Below are positions 44,707 to 52,839 of a stretch of 64,000 bases of DNA, one piece after another (the first letter of the stretch is position 1; each line of letters starts with the position of its first letter). Location: assembly GCF_024611995.1 (NCBI RefSeq), contig NZ_CP102509.1, positions 7,936,001 to 8,000,000 on the forward strand, given 5' to 3'. The notes below the pieces were generated by a model. The model saw only the letters and a list, made by a program, of their open reading frames with translations. It searched no databases and was not told the origin of the DNA. This DNA comes from Streptomyces sp. NBC_00162. GTDB taxonomy: Bacteria; Actinomycetota; Actinomycetes; Streptomycetales; Streptomycetaceae. The position numbers were made by a program, and so were the translations under genes.

Positions 44707-45830
44707 GCGCTGGGCGTGCCTTTCTTCCCGGAGGTGTCCGCGTCCGCCGCCCCGTCCGTGTCCGGCCAGGTCAGGAAGCCGTACGCCGGGGCGGAGCCGG
44801 GCCGTGCCGCGGCCATGGCCACGGCCCGTTCCACCGCCTCCTCGACGACGGTGGCGAGCAGCGGCGGGGGCACGGCCGCGATCGGACTCCAGAACCCCTC
44901 GGCCAGCCAGGCGGCCTCCTGCTCGGACAGGCCCGCCACGGCCCGCAGTTCCCCGGCATCCACGGCCAGGACGTGCGAGCCGGCCGTGACGGGCGAGACG
45001 CGGTGGATGGCGCCGAGCCGACCCCGGACCGCGGCCACCGGCAGCCCGGCGTCCACCACTGCCCGGTCCGGATGGGCCATGCGCAGGAGCGGTGCCAGCA
45101 GCGCCCCCAGTGCGCTCGCGTCGTGCAGTACGACGACCGGGAGCAGGCCCGGCAGGTCCACGAGGGCCTCGTGGGCGGAGCCCGGGTCCGCCTCCACCAG
45201 GACCGCCCGCAGCCGCACCGGCAGGTCGTTGGCCTCGAGGAACACCGCGACGGCGTGGTCGGTGCACAGGATCACGGCCCTGGGCCGGGGCGGCCGCGAC
45301 GCGGCGTACCCGGGGATGCGCGCCGCGTCGTTCACCACACCCGGCGGCAGCCTCCCGTACGCCCTGCACCAGTCGCCGGTCATCAGCTGCCGGAAGCCCT
45401 CCTCGGTGGGGCTCAGGGACGAGCCCGCGGGCCGGGCCCGCTCGTACCGGAAGAGCCCGGGCACCACGAGGACGAAGACGGCGGCGGTCCGGGCCCAGAC
45501 CGCGGGGGCGCCGCTGCCGAGGACCGCGTACACGAGGAGCCCGGCGCAGACCGTCAGCGCCACGGACCAGCGGATGCCGGGACGGATCCCGCGCGCCTCG
45601 CGCGCCCTCCAGGCAATGCTGTACGAACGGGAGCGGTACCAGAGCTGGGTGACGGTCACCTTGAGCCGGCCGCTGTCGGTGAGGGACTCCGCACAGCGGC
45701 GAATCCGCAGGTCGTGCATGCCGCGGCCGTGCACCTTGGGGTCCAGGGCGAAGCGGCGGTGGCAGTGGGAGCACACCTGGCCCGTGCGCTCCGTGCGCTT
45801 CAGCTCGGTCGAGCAGTTCGGGCAGATCAC
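44703..45830 (-). CDS. Zinc-ribbon, two-TM, TOPRIM-like protein A of the F(M/L)TWP set
   Basis: A 375-residue membrane protein. The zinc ribbon C-P-N-C / C-S-H-C uses Cys3, 6, 20 and 23 and is followed by the invariant-looking R-F-A-L-D-P-K. KVTVTQLWYRSRS (about 57-69) corresponds to the QLYY block of paralogue C. Two TM helices lie at about 87-104 and 110-126. A TOPRIM-like core runs through VILCTDHAVAVFL (about 186-198) and VVVLHDASALG (about 232-242). The C-terminal tail has YGFLTWPD. GTG start at 45830 overlaps the upstream stop (GTGA). I do not know a named family for this architecture. Confidence 0.75.
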   Translation of the reverse strand: MICPNCSTELKRTERTGQVCSHCHRRFALDPKVHGRGMHDLRIRRCAESLTDSGRLKVTVTQLWYRSRSYSIAWRAREARGIRPGIRWSVALTVCAGLLVYAVLGSGAPAVWARTAAVFVLVVPGLFRYERARPAGSSLSPTEEGFRQLMTGDWCRAYGRLPPGVVNDAARIPGYAASRPPRPRAVILCTDHAVAVFLEANDLPVRLRAVLVEADPGSAHEALVDLPGLLPVVVLHDASALGALLAPLLRMAHPDRAVVDAGLPVAAVRGRLGAIHRVSPVTAGSHVLAVDAGELRAVAGLSEQEAAWLAEGFWSPIAAVPPPLLATVVEEAVERAVAMAAARPGSAPAYGFLTWPDTDGAADADTSGKKGTPSA

Positions 45831-46900
45831 CGCCCACCCGCCGGATCCGGGCCGCCCGCGGCCGCCCCGGGCCAGGTCATGAAGCCGACCTCCGCGGCGT
45901 GGCGCCGTTCGGCGTCGACACTGCGGCCGACCTGTTCGGCGAGCCGGTCGAGTACGGAGAGCAGCCGGACCGGGGGGACGCCGACGAGCGGGAACCGCCA
46001 GCCCTGCGCCAGCCACTTCAGCTCTTCCGGAGTGAACTCACCGAGGGCGGTGAGCCGTTGCATCTCCGCCGTCGTGGGTTTCCGGGCGGGGTCGCGGTAC
46101 GCGACGGCCTTCGGCATGCCGCGGACCGTACGCAGCGACACTCCGGCGTCGACCACCGGGCGGCCGGAGCAGGTCGCGCGGAGTTGTCGCAGGAGCAGTT
46201 CACCGCGCGCGTCGGCGTTGTGGAGCACCAGGACCGGGCCGCGCGGCGGCAGGGCCGGGAGCAGGGCCGCGACGTGCTCGGGGCCCTGGACGAGGGCGAT
46301 GCCGTGGCGGTCGGGCAGGCCGTCGGCGGCGAGGAAAGCGGCGATGGAGGGATCGGGACAGACGAGCACGGCGGTCGGCGCAGGCGCGTCGGCCCGCCAC
46401 CGGGGCCAGGGGTCGCCGCTGTCGTCGACCACGCCGGACGGCAGGTTCCCGTACACCCGCAGCCACTCGGCGAGCGCCTCGGAACGGAAGGCTCCGCGGG
46501 TCATGGGCGCGATGCCCCGGCCCGCTCCCCTCCGCCGGGCGATCAGGATGCCGAACGCGGTGGCCAGCAGGGCTCCGGAGACGTACAGCATGAACGGCAG
46601 CCCGCCGAAGATGGCCCAGAGACTGACGAGCACGCCGCCGAAGAGTGCCCCGCCCGCGCATCCGGGTACGAACTCGCCCTCCCTGAGCCGTTTGCGCGAC
46701 AGCGCGTACCACAACTGGCCGGGGGTGACCCGGATCCGGCCGTTGTCCGTCAGCCCGTCGGCGATACGGCGCACCCGGAGGTCGCTGAGGCGCAGGGAGT
46801 TGGTCTTGGGGTCCAGCGCGTAGCGGCGTTTGCAGTGGCTGCAGATGTTGCCGGTGCGCTCCTTGCGGAGCAGGTTGCGTTCGCAGTGCGGGCAGATCAC
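45827..46900 (-). CDS. Zinc-ribbon, two-TM, TOPRIM-like protein B of the F(M/L)TWP set
   Basis: A 357-residue paralogue of protein A with the same order. The zinc ribbon is Cys3, 6, 20, 23 (KERTGNICSHCKRRYALDPK), then RVTPGQLWYALSRK (about 57-70). TM helices lie at about 82-100 and 103-121. The core has VLVCPDPSIAAFLAA (about 178-192) and VLVLHNADARG (about 223-233). FTPEELKWLAQGWRFPLVGVPP precedes the tail VGFMTWPG. In the TOPRIM-like motif the first Asp is Asn (H-N-A-D), so it is probably not a metal-dependent nuclease. GTG start at 46900 overlaps the cupin stop by 4 bp. Confidence 0.75.
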   Translation of the reverse strand: MICPHCERNLLRKERTGNICSHCKRRYALDPKTNSLRLSDLRVRRIADGLTDNGRIRVTPGQLWYALSRKRLREGEFVPGCAGGALFGGVLVSLWAIFGGLPFMLYVSGALLATAFGILIARRRGAGRGIAPMTRGAFRSEALAEWLRVYGNLPSGVVDDSGDPWPRWRADAPAPTAVLVCPDPSIAAFLAADGLPDRHGIALVQGPEHVAALLPALPPRGPVLVLHNADARGELLLRQLRATCSGRPVVDAGVSLRTVRGMPKAVAYRDPARKPTTAEMQRLTALGEFTPEELKWLAQGWRFPLVGVPPVRLLSVLDRLAEQVGRSVDAERRHAAEVGFMTWPGAAAGGPDPAGGR

Positions 46901-47649
46901 CGGCGGACCTCCAGAGCCGTCGCCACCCGGCGCAGCCGTGCGGCGAGCCGCTCGCGGACGGTGGTGCCGGAGATTCCGTGGACCCGCTGGGCGCGCTCGA
47001 TGTCGCGCAGTGCGGCGGCGAGGACCCGGTAGTCGGTGGCGGTCGCGATCGCCGGGGCGCCGCGCCCCGCCGGGCCGGGCAGCAGGGCGCTCGCGGCGGC
47101 CCGCTGCTCGGCTTCCGCCGCCGTGATGGCGTAGTCCTCGTGGTCGATCCCGTATCCCGTGTTGGCGGCGAGGATGGTCAGCGGGGCGTCACCCCGGTTC
47201 GCGAAGGAGTGCGGCATCATCTCCGGGATGCGGATCAACATGCCCGGCGCGAGCAGGACTTCGGTGACGCGGCCGCGGTCCGGGTCGTGGAGTCCGCAAG
47301 CGGCGTGCCCGAGGCTGAGGACGAAGTGCTCACCCCCGTGCGCGTGCGGGGTGAAGGCGCTGCGCGGGCCCACCACCCCGAGTTTCACGGTGGCGTTGGA
47401 GGGCCGCTCGGGCGAGGTGCCGGCGTCGCCCACGAGGTAGTGCGCGAACTGCCCGTCGTCGATGAACCGCAGGAAATCCCGCTCCGGCCCGAGTTCCCGG
47501 GACCCCTCCCGGTCGGCCAGCACGATGCCTCCGTCCGGCCTCAGGTGGTACAGCTCCACCCCGCCCGGCAGCCCGCGCCCGGCGTGGTTGGGCAAGTCCT
47601 CGGGTATCTCGCGCGGTCCGGGTGTGCGGTCGTACGGTCGTGCGGCCAT
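46897..47649 (-). CDS. Cupin-domain protein
   Basis: A 250-residue protein with one cupin barrel (about 75-175). The metal-binding motif is FTPHAHGGEHFVLSLGHAACG (HxH...E) and the second is IPEMMPHSFANRG. A C-terminal helical extension (about 190-250; YRVLAAALRDIERAQRVHG) is extra. GGGGGAGG precedes the ATG at 47649. Being the first gene, with its stop overlapping the next start by 4 bp, it sets the transcription of the whole TOPRIM-like cluster. It may be a metal-dependent oxygenase or a sensor. Confidence 0.82.
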   Translation of the reverse strand: MAARPYDRTPGPREIPEDLPNHAGRGLPGGVELYHLRPDGGIVLADREGSRELGPERDFLRFIDDGQFAHYLVGDAGTSPERPSNATVKLGVVGPRSAFTPHAHGGEHFVLSLGHAACGLHDPDRGRVTEVLLAPGMLIRIPEMMPHSFANRGDAPLTILAANTGYGIDHEDYAITAAEAEQRAAASALLPGPAGRGAPAIATATDYRVLAAALRDIERAQRVHGISGTTVRERLAARLRRVATALEVRR

Positions 47650-47782
47650 CGCGCCTCCCCCTGACGCCCCGCTGTGCGCTCCACGCGCCTCGCAGGCGCA
47701 TGGTAAGGCCCTGATCGCCACCAGCGGGAGCATTCGGAACGTACCCCGTGCAACCGGCAGATGACCGCCCGGGTGCAGAACG
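47650..47782. promoter_or_regulatory. Promoter gap of the cupin-TOPRIM-like cluster with a 6-bp hairpin
   Basis: The 133-bp gap between the MFS stop and the cupin start holds a compact inverted repeat GCGCCT/AGGCGC with a 3-base loop at 47685-47699. It could end the MFS transcript or serve as an operator for the cluster. No other element stands out. Confidence 0.35.
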
Positions 47783-49024
47783 TCAGGGCCGGTCCGCAGG
47801 ACGGCTGTCGGTTTCTGCCGCCGGGGTGGCCTCGCCGGACGTGGTGTCGGGGGCTGGTGCGGTCCGCCCCTTGCCGCTGATGAGTGGTTTGACCACGAGG
47901 AGTTGGGCGGCTGCGAGGGCGAGGCAGAGGCTTGCGGAGCCGGCCCACAGGGCGGCAACGCCGGCGTGTTCGAGCATCTGAGTGGCGGTGACCGGGGCGG
48001 CGACCGTGGCAATGCCCCAGCTGATGCCGTACGCGGCCAGGTAGCGGTCGGCGCCGCCGGGCGGCGCCAGGCCCGCCACGACGCTGAAGGCCCGGCCCAG
48101 GATGAGCACGTCACCCAGGCTCCATACGGCGGTGGTGATCAGGAACGCGGGCAGGGTGTGGGCCATCGCGTAGCCGACCAGGCCGATCGCCAGCAGGGTG
48201 TAGCCGAAGGCCAGGGCCGCGGAGTCGGAGAGCGTGGCGAGGCGGCGCAGGCGCAGGGCGGGTTGAGCCGCGATGACGGTCACGGCCGAGGCGGTGAACA
48301 GCAGCCCGGCGTCGGCGGGTTCAAGTCCGCGACGGGCGAGGGTCAGCGGCAGTGCCATCATGATCTGCATGTAGACGAGGGCGAAGACGGTGCCGGACGT
48401 GAACATGCCCCACAGGGCGCGGTCGCGCCAGGGGTGGGCCTGCTCGCCGTGTTCGCCGTGGTCGACGGCCGGACGGTGGCGGTGGTCGGCGGGCAGCGCG
48501 ATGCGCAGTGCCAGCGCGCAGGCCAGGCAGGTGAGCGCGTCGACGACGAACAGCCAGCGCAGATCCCACCGGCCCAGACCCGCCGCGATCAGGCCGGCGC
48601 CCGTGCCGCCGGCGGCGAGCGCGACGTTGAGCAGGCTGTACGCGCGCACCCGCTCGGCGGGACGGACGGCGTCGGCGATCATCGCCTGGCTCGGCGGCTC
48701 GTACAGCTCGAAGACCAGGCCGAGCAGGATCGCGAAGACCGCCACCGCGGCCAGAGAGCCGGCGGCGGCGATGCCCAGCTGCGCGAGGGCGCACCCGGTG
48801 AGGCCGAGCACGATCGTGCGGCGGCGGCCGAGGCGGGCCGCCAGCCGTCCGCCGGCCAGCCGGGACGGGATCGTCGCGAGGCCGAATGCTGCCGAGAGCA
48901 CGCCCGCCGTCGTGGTGCTCGCGCCGAAGTCGGTGCTGATCAGGACGGTCAGGAAGGGCAGGGAGAAGGCGCCGAGCCGGTTGATCGCCCGCGCCGTCAC
49001 CAGCAGCCATACGATGCGCGGCAT
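47783..49024 (-). CDS. MFS transporter
   Basis: A 413-residue permease with 12 hydrophobic segments, N-terminal INRLGAFSLPFLTVLI and the loop 2-3 motif GGRLAARLGRRRTIVLG, which fits the drug:H+ antiporter group of the major facilitator superfamily. A His-rich loop (PADHRHRPAVDHGEHGEQAH) lies between the two halves. It is divergent from a CGNR zinc-finger regulator across 81 bp, so that regulator is its likely controller. Substrate unknown. Confidence 0.9.
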   Translation of the reverse strand: MPRIVWLLVTARAINRLGAFSLPFLTVLISTDFGASTTTAGVLSAAFGLATIPSRLAGGRLAARLGRRRTIVLGLTGCALAQLGIAAAGSLAAVAVFAILLGLVFELYEPPSQAMIADAVRPAERVRAYSLLNVALAAGGTGAGLIAAGLGRWDLRWLFVVDALTCLACALALRIALPADHRHRPAVDHGEHGEQAHPWRDRALWGMFTSGTVFALVYMQIMMALPLTLARRGLEPADAGLLFTASAVTVIAAQPALRLRRLATLSDSAALAFGYTLLAIGLVGYAMAHTLPAFLITTAVWSLGDVLILGRAFSVVAGLAPPGGADRYLAAYGISWGIATVAAPVTATQMLEHAGVAALWAGSASLCLALAAAQLLVVKPLISGKGRTAPAPDTTSGEATPAAETDSRPADRP

Positions 49025-49043
49025 TGCCGCCCCCTCTCGCGTA

Positions 49044-49117
49044 ACTGTCGAATCGCGTAATGTCAGTCACGGACGCTATCCATCGAAGGAGTGACTGGTC
49101 AAGTGATGTTCGACAGT
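49044..49117. promoter_or_regulatory. Split inverted repeat across the MFS/CGNR divergent gap
   Basis: ACTGTCGAA at 49044-49052 and its exact reverse complement TTCGACAGT at 49109-49117 lie 56 bases apart, one near the MFS start and the other within the first codons of the CGNR gene. Two half-sites at this distance could be bridged by a dimer or be independent sites. Confidence 0.45.
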
Positions 49118-49684
49118 CATGTCGCGGTGCTGCTGGACCAAGCCGTATCGCTCGTGAACACGTTGACCGACGGAGAAGCACGCGGCCGTGCCTACACCGC
49201 ACCGCGCGGAGCCGAGCTGCCGGACGCGATCGACGCCGCGGTGTCGCGCACCGCGGCATCACTGCCGCGCACCATCGATGCCGTGCAGGCGGAACACCTG
49301 GTCAGGACGGCACAGTGCCTGCGTGAGGTCTTCCAGGCCATGCAGGACGGGAGGACGGATGCCGCCGCCGAGACCGTGAACGGGCTGCTGCGCGACAGCG
49401 GCGCCCGGCCGCGGCTGGGCCGGTCCGGGGACGAGTCCTGGCAGATGCACTTCCACGGTGCCGACGACTCGTTCGCGGCAGGCTGCAGCGCCGGCTGCGC
49501 CACCGCGCTCGCCCTGGCGGTGGGCGGCGGCCTGGCCGGCCGCCTGGGTGTGTGCCGGGCCGACCGCTGCGACCGGGTGTACGTCGACACCTCCCGCAAC
49601 GCCGCCCGCCAGTTCTGTTCCACCGCCTGCCAGAACCGCACCAAAGCAGCGGCCTTCCGTGCCCGCAAAGACGCCGGCGGCTGA
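49106..49684 (+). CDS. CGNR zinc-finger (ABATE-domain) transcriptional regulator
   Basis: A 192-residue protein. The N-terminal helical ABATE domain (about 1-125; FDSHVAVLLDQAVSLVNTLTDGEARG) is followed by the C-terminal zinc finger with C-x4-C and C-x3-C: VCRADRCDRVYVDTSRNAAR then FCSTACQNRTKAAAFR (about 145-185), the hallmark of CGNR proteins. ATG at 49106 is used; in-frame GTGs at 49103 and 49091 are alternatives, but AAGGAG at 49086-49091 fits only the later starts. It probably regulates the divergent MFS gene. Confidence 0.87.
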   Translation: MFDSHVAVLLDQAVSLVNTLTDGEARGRAYTAPRGAELPDAIDAAVSRTAASLPRTIDAVQAEHLVRTAQCLREVFQAMQDGRTDAAAETVNGLLRDSGARPRLGRSGDESWQMHFHGADDSFAAGCSAGCATALALAVGGGLAGRLGVCRADRCDRVYVDTSRNAARQFCSTACQNRTKAAAFRARKDAGG

Positions 49685-49746
49685 CCGGGCGAAGCCGGGC
49701 CGGGCACACGCGCTCAGCCGGTGTCCGTTGCCGCCGGTGCGCTGCT

Positions 49747-50493
49747 TCAGCCGGTGGCCGCGGCCGCGGCCGCGGAGGTCTTGCGGAGGACGCCTATCTT
49801 GTCGATGCGGTGCTCGGGGTTCCCCTGGGCGTCGCTCCAGTAGTTCCCCTCGGCGTGGTCCTCCGGCGTGGCGCACGTCGAGAGGGTGATCATGGCTTGG
49901 GTGGGGGGCGTCCCGGGGTCGCCCGGGACCGCGGCGCGCTGTTCGCTCAGCGAGCGCTCCGACCGGAAGGACGTCTTGCGGGTCGCCACGATCTCGTACG
50001 CGTACACCACGTCACCCACCGTTACGAGGACCTCGTCGCCGTTCTTCAGGGCGGGCACGTCGCGCAGCGGTCCGCCCGCAGACAGGCGGTGCGCCGTGAC
50101 GAGGAAGTTCCCGACCTGTCCGGGGCCGACTCCGCCCTGCTTCCCGTACGGGCTGGCGGCCACGCCGAGGTCCTGGATGCGGGTACCGGGCGCGTCGTCG
50201 GTGGTGCCCTCGTACGGGACCACGCGCAGCCCGGCGATGCCCGCCGAGGCTATGGACAGTGTGGAGACCTGGGGCTGTCCGGTGGCGCCCGGGTAGGGCT
50301 CCCGCGCGGCCGTGGGCGACGGGGAGGCCGCGGCAGGGGCGGCCAGGGCCGTGTCGGGCGCCGCTGCCGTCCGCGCCGGGGTCGCCGAGGTCGCCGGACC
50401 GGCGGCGGCCTCGGGTGCGCAGGCGGCCAGCAGGGCCGCCGCGGCGGCGGCGAGTACGGCGGCGGTCGCTCGGGGCGGGTAGGTCAGGGGCAT
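49747..50493 (-). CDS. Class E sortase with lipoprotein-type signal
   Basis: A 248-residue sortase. The catalytic set is His135 (TAHR), Cys207 (TLSTC) and Arg229 (PEHRID). The N terminus reads ...AAALLAAC with a lipobox Cys25 and then an Ala/Pro/Thr-rich linker, so the protein appears to be held by a lipid rather than by the usual TM helix. Class E enzymes of Streptomyces cleave L-A-x-T-G proteins and attach them to peptidoglycan. No substrate with that motif is visible next door. Start at 50493 is set by the signal sequence. Confidence 0.83.
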   Translation of the reverse strand: MPLTYPPRATAAVLAAAAAALLAACAPEAAAGPATSATPARTAAAPDTALAAPAAASPSPTAAREPYPGATGQPQVSTLSIASAGIAGLRVVPYEGTTDDAPGTRIQDLGVAASPYGKQGGVGPGQVGNFLVTAHRLSAGGPLRDVPALKNGDEVLVTVGDVVYAYEIVATRKTSFRSERSLSEQRAAVPGDPGTPPTQAMITLSTCATPEDHAEGNYWSDAQGNPEHRIDKIGVLRKTSAAAAAATG

Positions 50494-50643
50494 GGGCGAT
50501 TCCGTGTCGCTCGGTCGGCCGTGGTGAGCCGGCCGGGTCGTGCGGAAGCGGGGGGACCCCGTTCGCTCCGACAGAGTGACATACGGAGCAAGTAGTACAT
50601 AAGCCCCCGGCAAGCCCCCGGCAGGCTGTCCGGGCGGGCTGTA

Positions 50644-51408
50644 TCAGCGGGCCGCGCCGAAGTCCTGCGTCCAGTAGGAGTTCGGCTGTGCGAGGCCGAC
50701 GCCGATCTCCTTGAACGCGCAGTTGAGGATGTTCTGCCTGTGTCCGGGGCTGTTCATCCAGCCGGTCATGACCTGCTCGGGGGTGCTGTAGCCGTAGGCG
50801 ACGTTCTCGCCGTAGGTCATCCAGGCGTAGCCGGCGCGGGTGATGCGCTGGCCCGGGTCCGAGCCGTCGGATCCGGTGTGCGACATGTTGGAGTGCGCGG
50901 CCATGTCCTTGCTGTGGTTCAGGGCGGCAGCCGTCAGCTTCTCATTGACGGTGAGCGCCGAACACCCGGCCTTGGCGCGCTCCTTGTTCACGAGAGCCAC
51001 CACCTCGGCCGCCGGGCCGGAGGGCGCAGCGGTCGGAGTGCTCGGCTGCTTCGAGACGACCGGGGGCTTCGGCTGGGCAGGGGCCGGCTTGGCGGGCTGC
51101 GTCGCCTTGGGCGGCTCAGTCGCCGGGGCGGACGGCTGTGCCGTCTGCGGATCCTCCGTCGGCGGCGCGGTCGGCTCGGGCGTCCCGATAGGGGTGGCCA
51201 GGGGGTCGGCCGGGCTCTCGGTGGGCGCGGTGGGCGAGGGTGCGCTGGGGGAGGGGCGCGCTCCTTGCCACTTGGAGGCCCTTGCCGCAGGAGTCTCCTC
51301 GGTGTCCCAGCATGCGATCGCGGCCGTGGGTATGCCGACGATGCCCAGAGTGACGGCAGCGATGGTTATTTTCTTGTAATGCGTCCTCTTTTTGCGGTGC
51401 TTCTGCAT
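50644..51408 (-). CDS. Secreted CAP-domain (SCP/PR-1-like) protein
   Basis: A 254-residue secreted protein. A basic N terminus and hydrophobic stretch (KKITIAAVTLGIVGIPTAAIA) form the signal, followed by a Pro/Thr/Ser-rich linker (about 35-130) and a CAP domain (about 133-254): VVALVNKERAKAGCSALTVN, AAHSNMSHTG, GENVAYGY, MNSPGHRQNILN and YWTQDFG. It carries the four-residue cavity set (His, Glu, Glu/Gln, His). CAP proteins bind lipids or act at the wall; the bacterial role is unproven. It follows an unusually long, structured upstream gap. Confidence 0.9.
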   Translation of the reverse strand: MQKHRKKRTHYKKITIAAVTLGIVGIPTAAIACWDTEETPAARASKWQGARPSPSAPSPTAPTESPADPLATPIGTPEPTAPPTEDPQTAQPSAPATEPPKATQPAKPAPAQPKPPVVSKQPSTPTAAPSGPAAEVVALVNKERAKAGCSALTVNEKLTAAALNHSKDMAAHSNMSHTGSDGSDPGQRITRAGYAWMTYGENVAYGYSTPEQVMTGWMNSPGHRQNILNCAFKEIGVGLAQPNSYWTQDFGAAR

Positions 51409-51875
51409 GTATGACCTCACTTGGTTTCTGCGAAGCGTCCGGGGCCTGCGCTGCCGGAGCCGCCGGAGCGCCGGGCGGGCCGCCATTCTTAGAAACCCTG
51501 GAACGGGCTGACAAGTCTCGCCACCAGCTCGCACGGCGGCGCCGTGCGCCGGGCTTGAAATGGGCGGACAGTCATGCTGGCCGTGCGGTCGGCAGGGCGC
51601 CCGAGACGCATGACTGACCGCCAGAAGCGCCTGTGACGTGGCAAGTCGCCGCACGCTGCCCCCATTCCCCGAGAGGTCCATTTCGGAAGAGAGCGGGGAA
51701 TGTCGATTGTATTTGGACAAATCTCGATATCTCGGCTCGGCATTAGTGGACGTAATGCTTCCGTGATCTTCCGGCCTGCCGTGATTCATGTCACTGTTTC
51801 GTGCGGGAACCAAGTGGTGTCGGGGGAGTGCTGTGACCGGATAGCGGTCGCGGAGCTCACCACCCGAGATCAGGG
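51409..51875. other. 467-bp gap with three perfect inverted repeats
   Basis: No credible gene. Three exact inverted repeats lie here: GCACGGCG/CGCCGTGC at 51532-51548 (1-base centre), CAGTCATGC/GCATGACTG at 51570-51617 (30-base loop) and CATTCCCCG/CGGGGAATG at 51663-51702 (22-base loop). The segment from 51690 to 51800 is notably AT-rich. In the CAP gene's direction this is its 5' region, so a structured leader or a set of operators is possible. It does not carry the c-di-AMP (ydaO) riboswitch core I looked for. Confidence 0.5.
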
Positions 51876-52730
51876 TCAAGCGGACGGTGCATCCAGCGTC
51901 ACACCGTCCGGTACCGCGATGCCGAAGTCGGCGGTCAGCACGCGCACGACTTCGTCGTGACCCGACAGTTCCCGCTCCTTGCGGGAGCCGTCCGAGCGGG
52001 TCTCGACGAGGTGGCGGCCATTGAGCGCGAGATGGGCGTCCGGCGTCGTCCGCTGAATGTAGAGGAGGTGGGAGAACGGGGAGCGGGGGTTGGTCGCGAT
52101 GTGCCAGTTGATGACGTCGAAGTCCGGGGCCTCGTACGGCTCCAGGGTGAACGCGTACTGATCCGTCCACGCGTCGTCCTCGTACGCCTGGAGCACCCAC
52201 AGCTCCAGCGGCCCGCGGTGCGGCTCGTGGACCAGACGGTGCCGACGGGTCGCGTCCCGGAACTCGGTGTCCGCGACCAGCGGAACCGCTTCGAGCAGCG
52301 CGCCGCCCGCGCCGAAGCCGACGTCCGCCAGGTACGGGCCCGGCTCGCCCGGAACGTCGACCAGAAGCAGCATGTGCGTACGCGGCCGGATCGCACCCTT
52401 GGCACCCAGCACGACGCGCGCGGCCAGGCGCGTGACGCCGAAACCGAACGCCTCCAGCACGGCGGCCAGCAGGGTGTTGTGCTCGTAGCAGTATCCGCCC
52501 CGGCCTCCGCGGACCAGCTTCGCCTCCAGGTCCGGCAGCGCGAGGGAGGGGGCCGAGCCGCCGATCGGTTCCAGGTTCTCGAACGGAATGCCGTACATAT
52601 GGGCAAGATGCAGCGACCGAAGCGTCGCGGCGTCCGCGCGCCGCTCCCCGGTCCAGCCCGTGCGGGCGAGGTAGGCGTCGAGGTCCAGCTGCGGGGTGGT
52701 GGCCTGCGGAGTTTCGTCGTTGCGCGTCAT
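51876..52730 (-). CDS. nat: Arylamine N-acetyltransferase
   Basis: A 284-residue NAT with the catalytic triad Cys81 (GRGGYCYEHN), His119 (RTHMLLLV) and Asp136 (ADVGFG), and the start of domain I as LDLDAYLARTGW. The family moves acetyl groups from acetyl-CoA to arylamines and hydrazines, and some members close macrolactams. It lies alone, with the VOC gene divergent 109 bp away. Start at 52730 is the first Met of the fold. Confidence 0.92.
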   Translation of the reverse strand: MTRNDETPQATTPQLDLDAYLARTGWTGERRADAATLRSLHLAHMYGIPFENLEPIGGSAPSLALPDLEAKLVRGGRGGYCYEHNTLLAAVLEAFGFGVTRLAARVVLGAKGAIRPRTHMLLLVDVPGEPGPYLADVGFGAGGALLEAVPLVADTEFRDATRRHRLVHEPHRGPLELWVLQAYEDDAWTDQYAFTLEPYEAPDFDVINWHIATNPRSPFSHLLYIQRTTPDAHLALNGRHLVETRSDGSRKERELSGHDEVVRVLTADFGIAVPDGVTLDAPSA

Positions 52731-52839
52731 GTTTCCGACCCTACGCAACCGGGAGCGAATCCCCGGCGATCGAGGCGGGGGAAGGCGGGCGATGGTGTGG
52801 TGCCGGCCCGCCCGATCGCCGTCCTGGCAGGATGGCGGC

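Noticed and set aside
51409..51875. c-di-AMP (ydaO) riboswitch before a cell-wall protein
   Set aside because: The characteristic conserved cores were not found on the minus strand, although the gap is structured.
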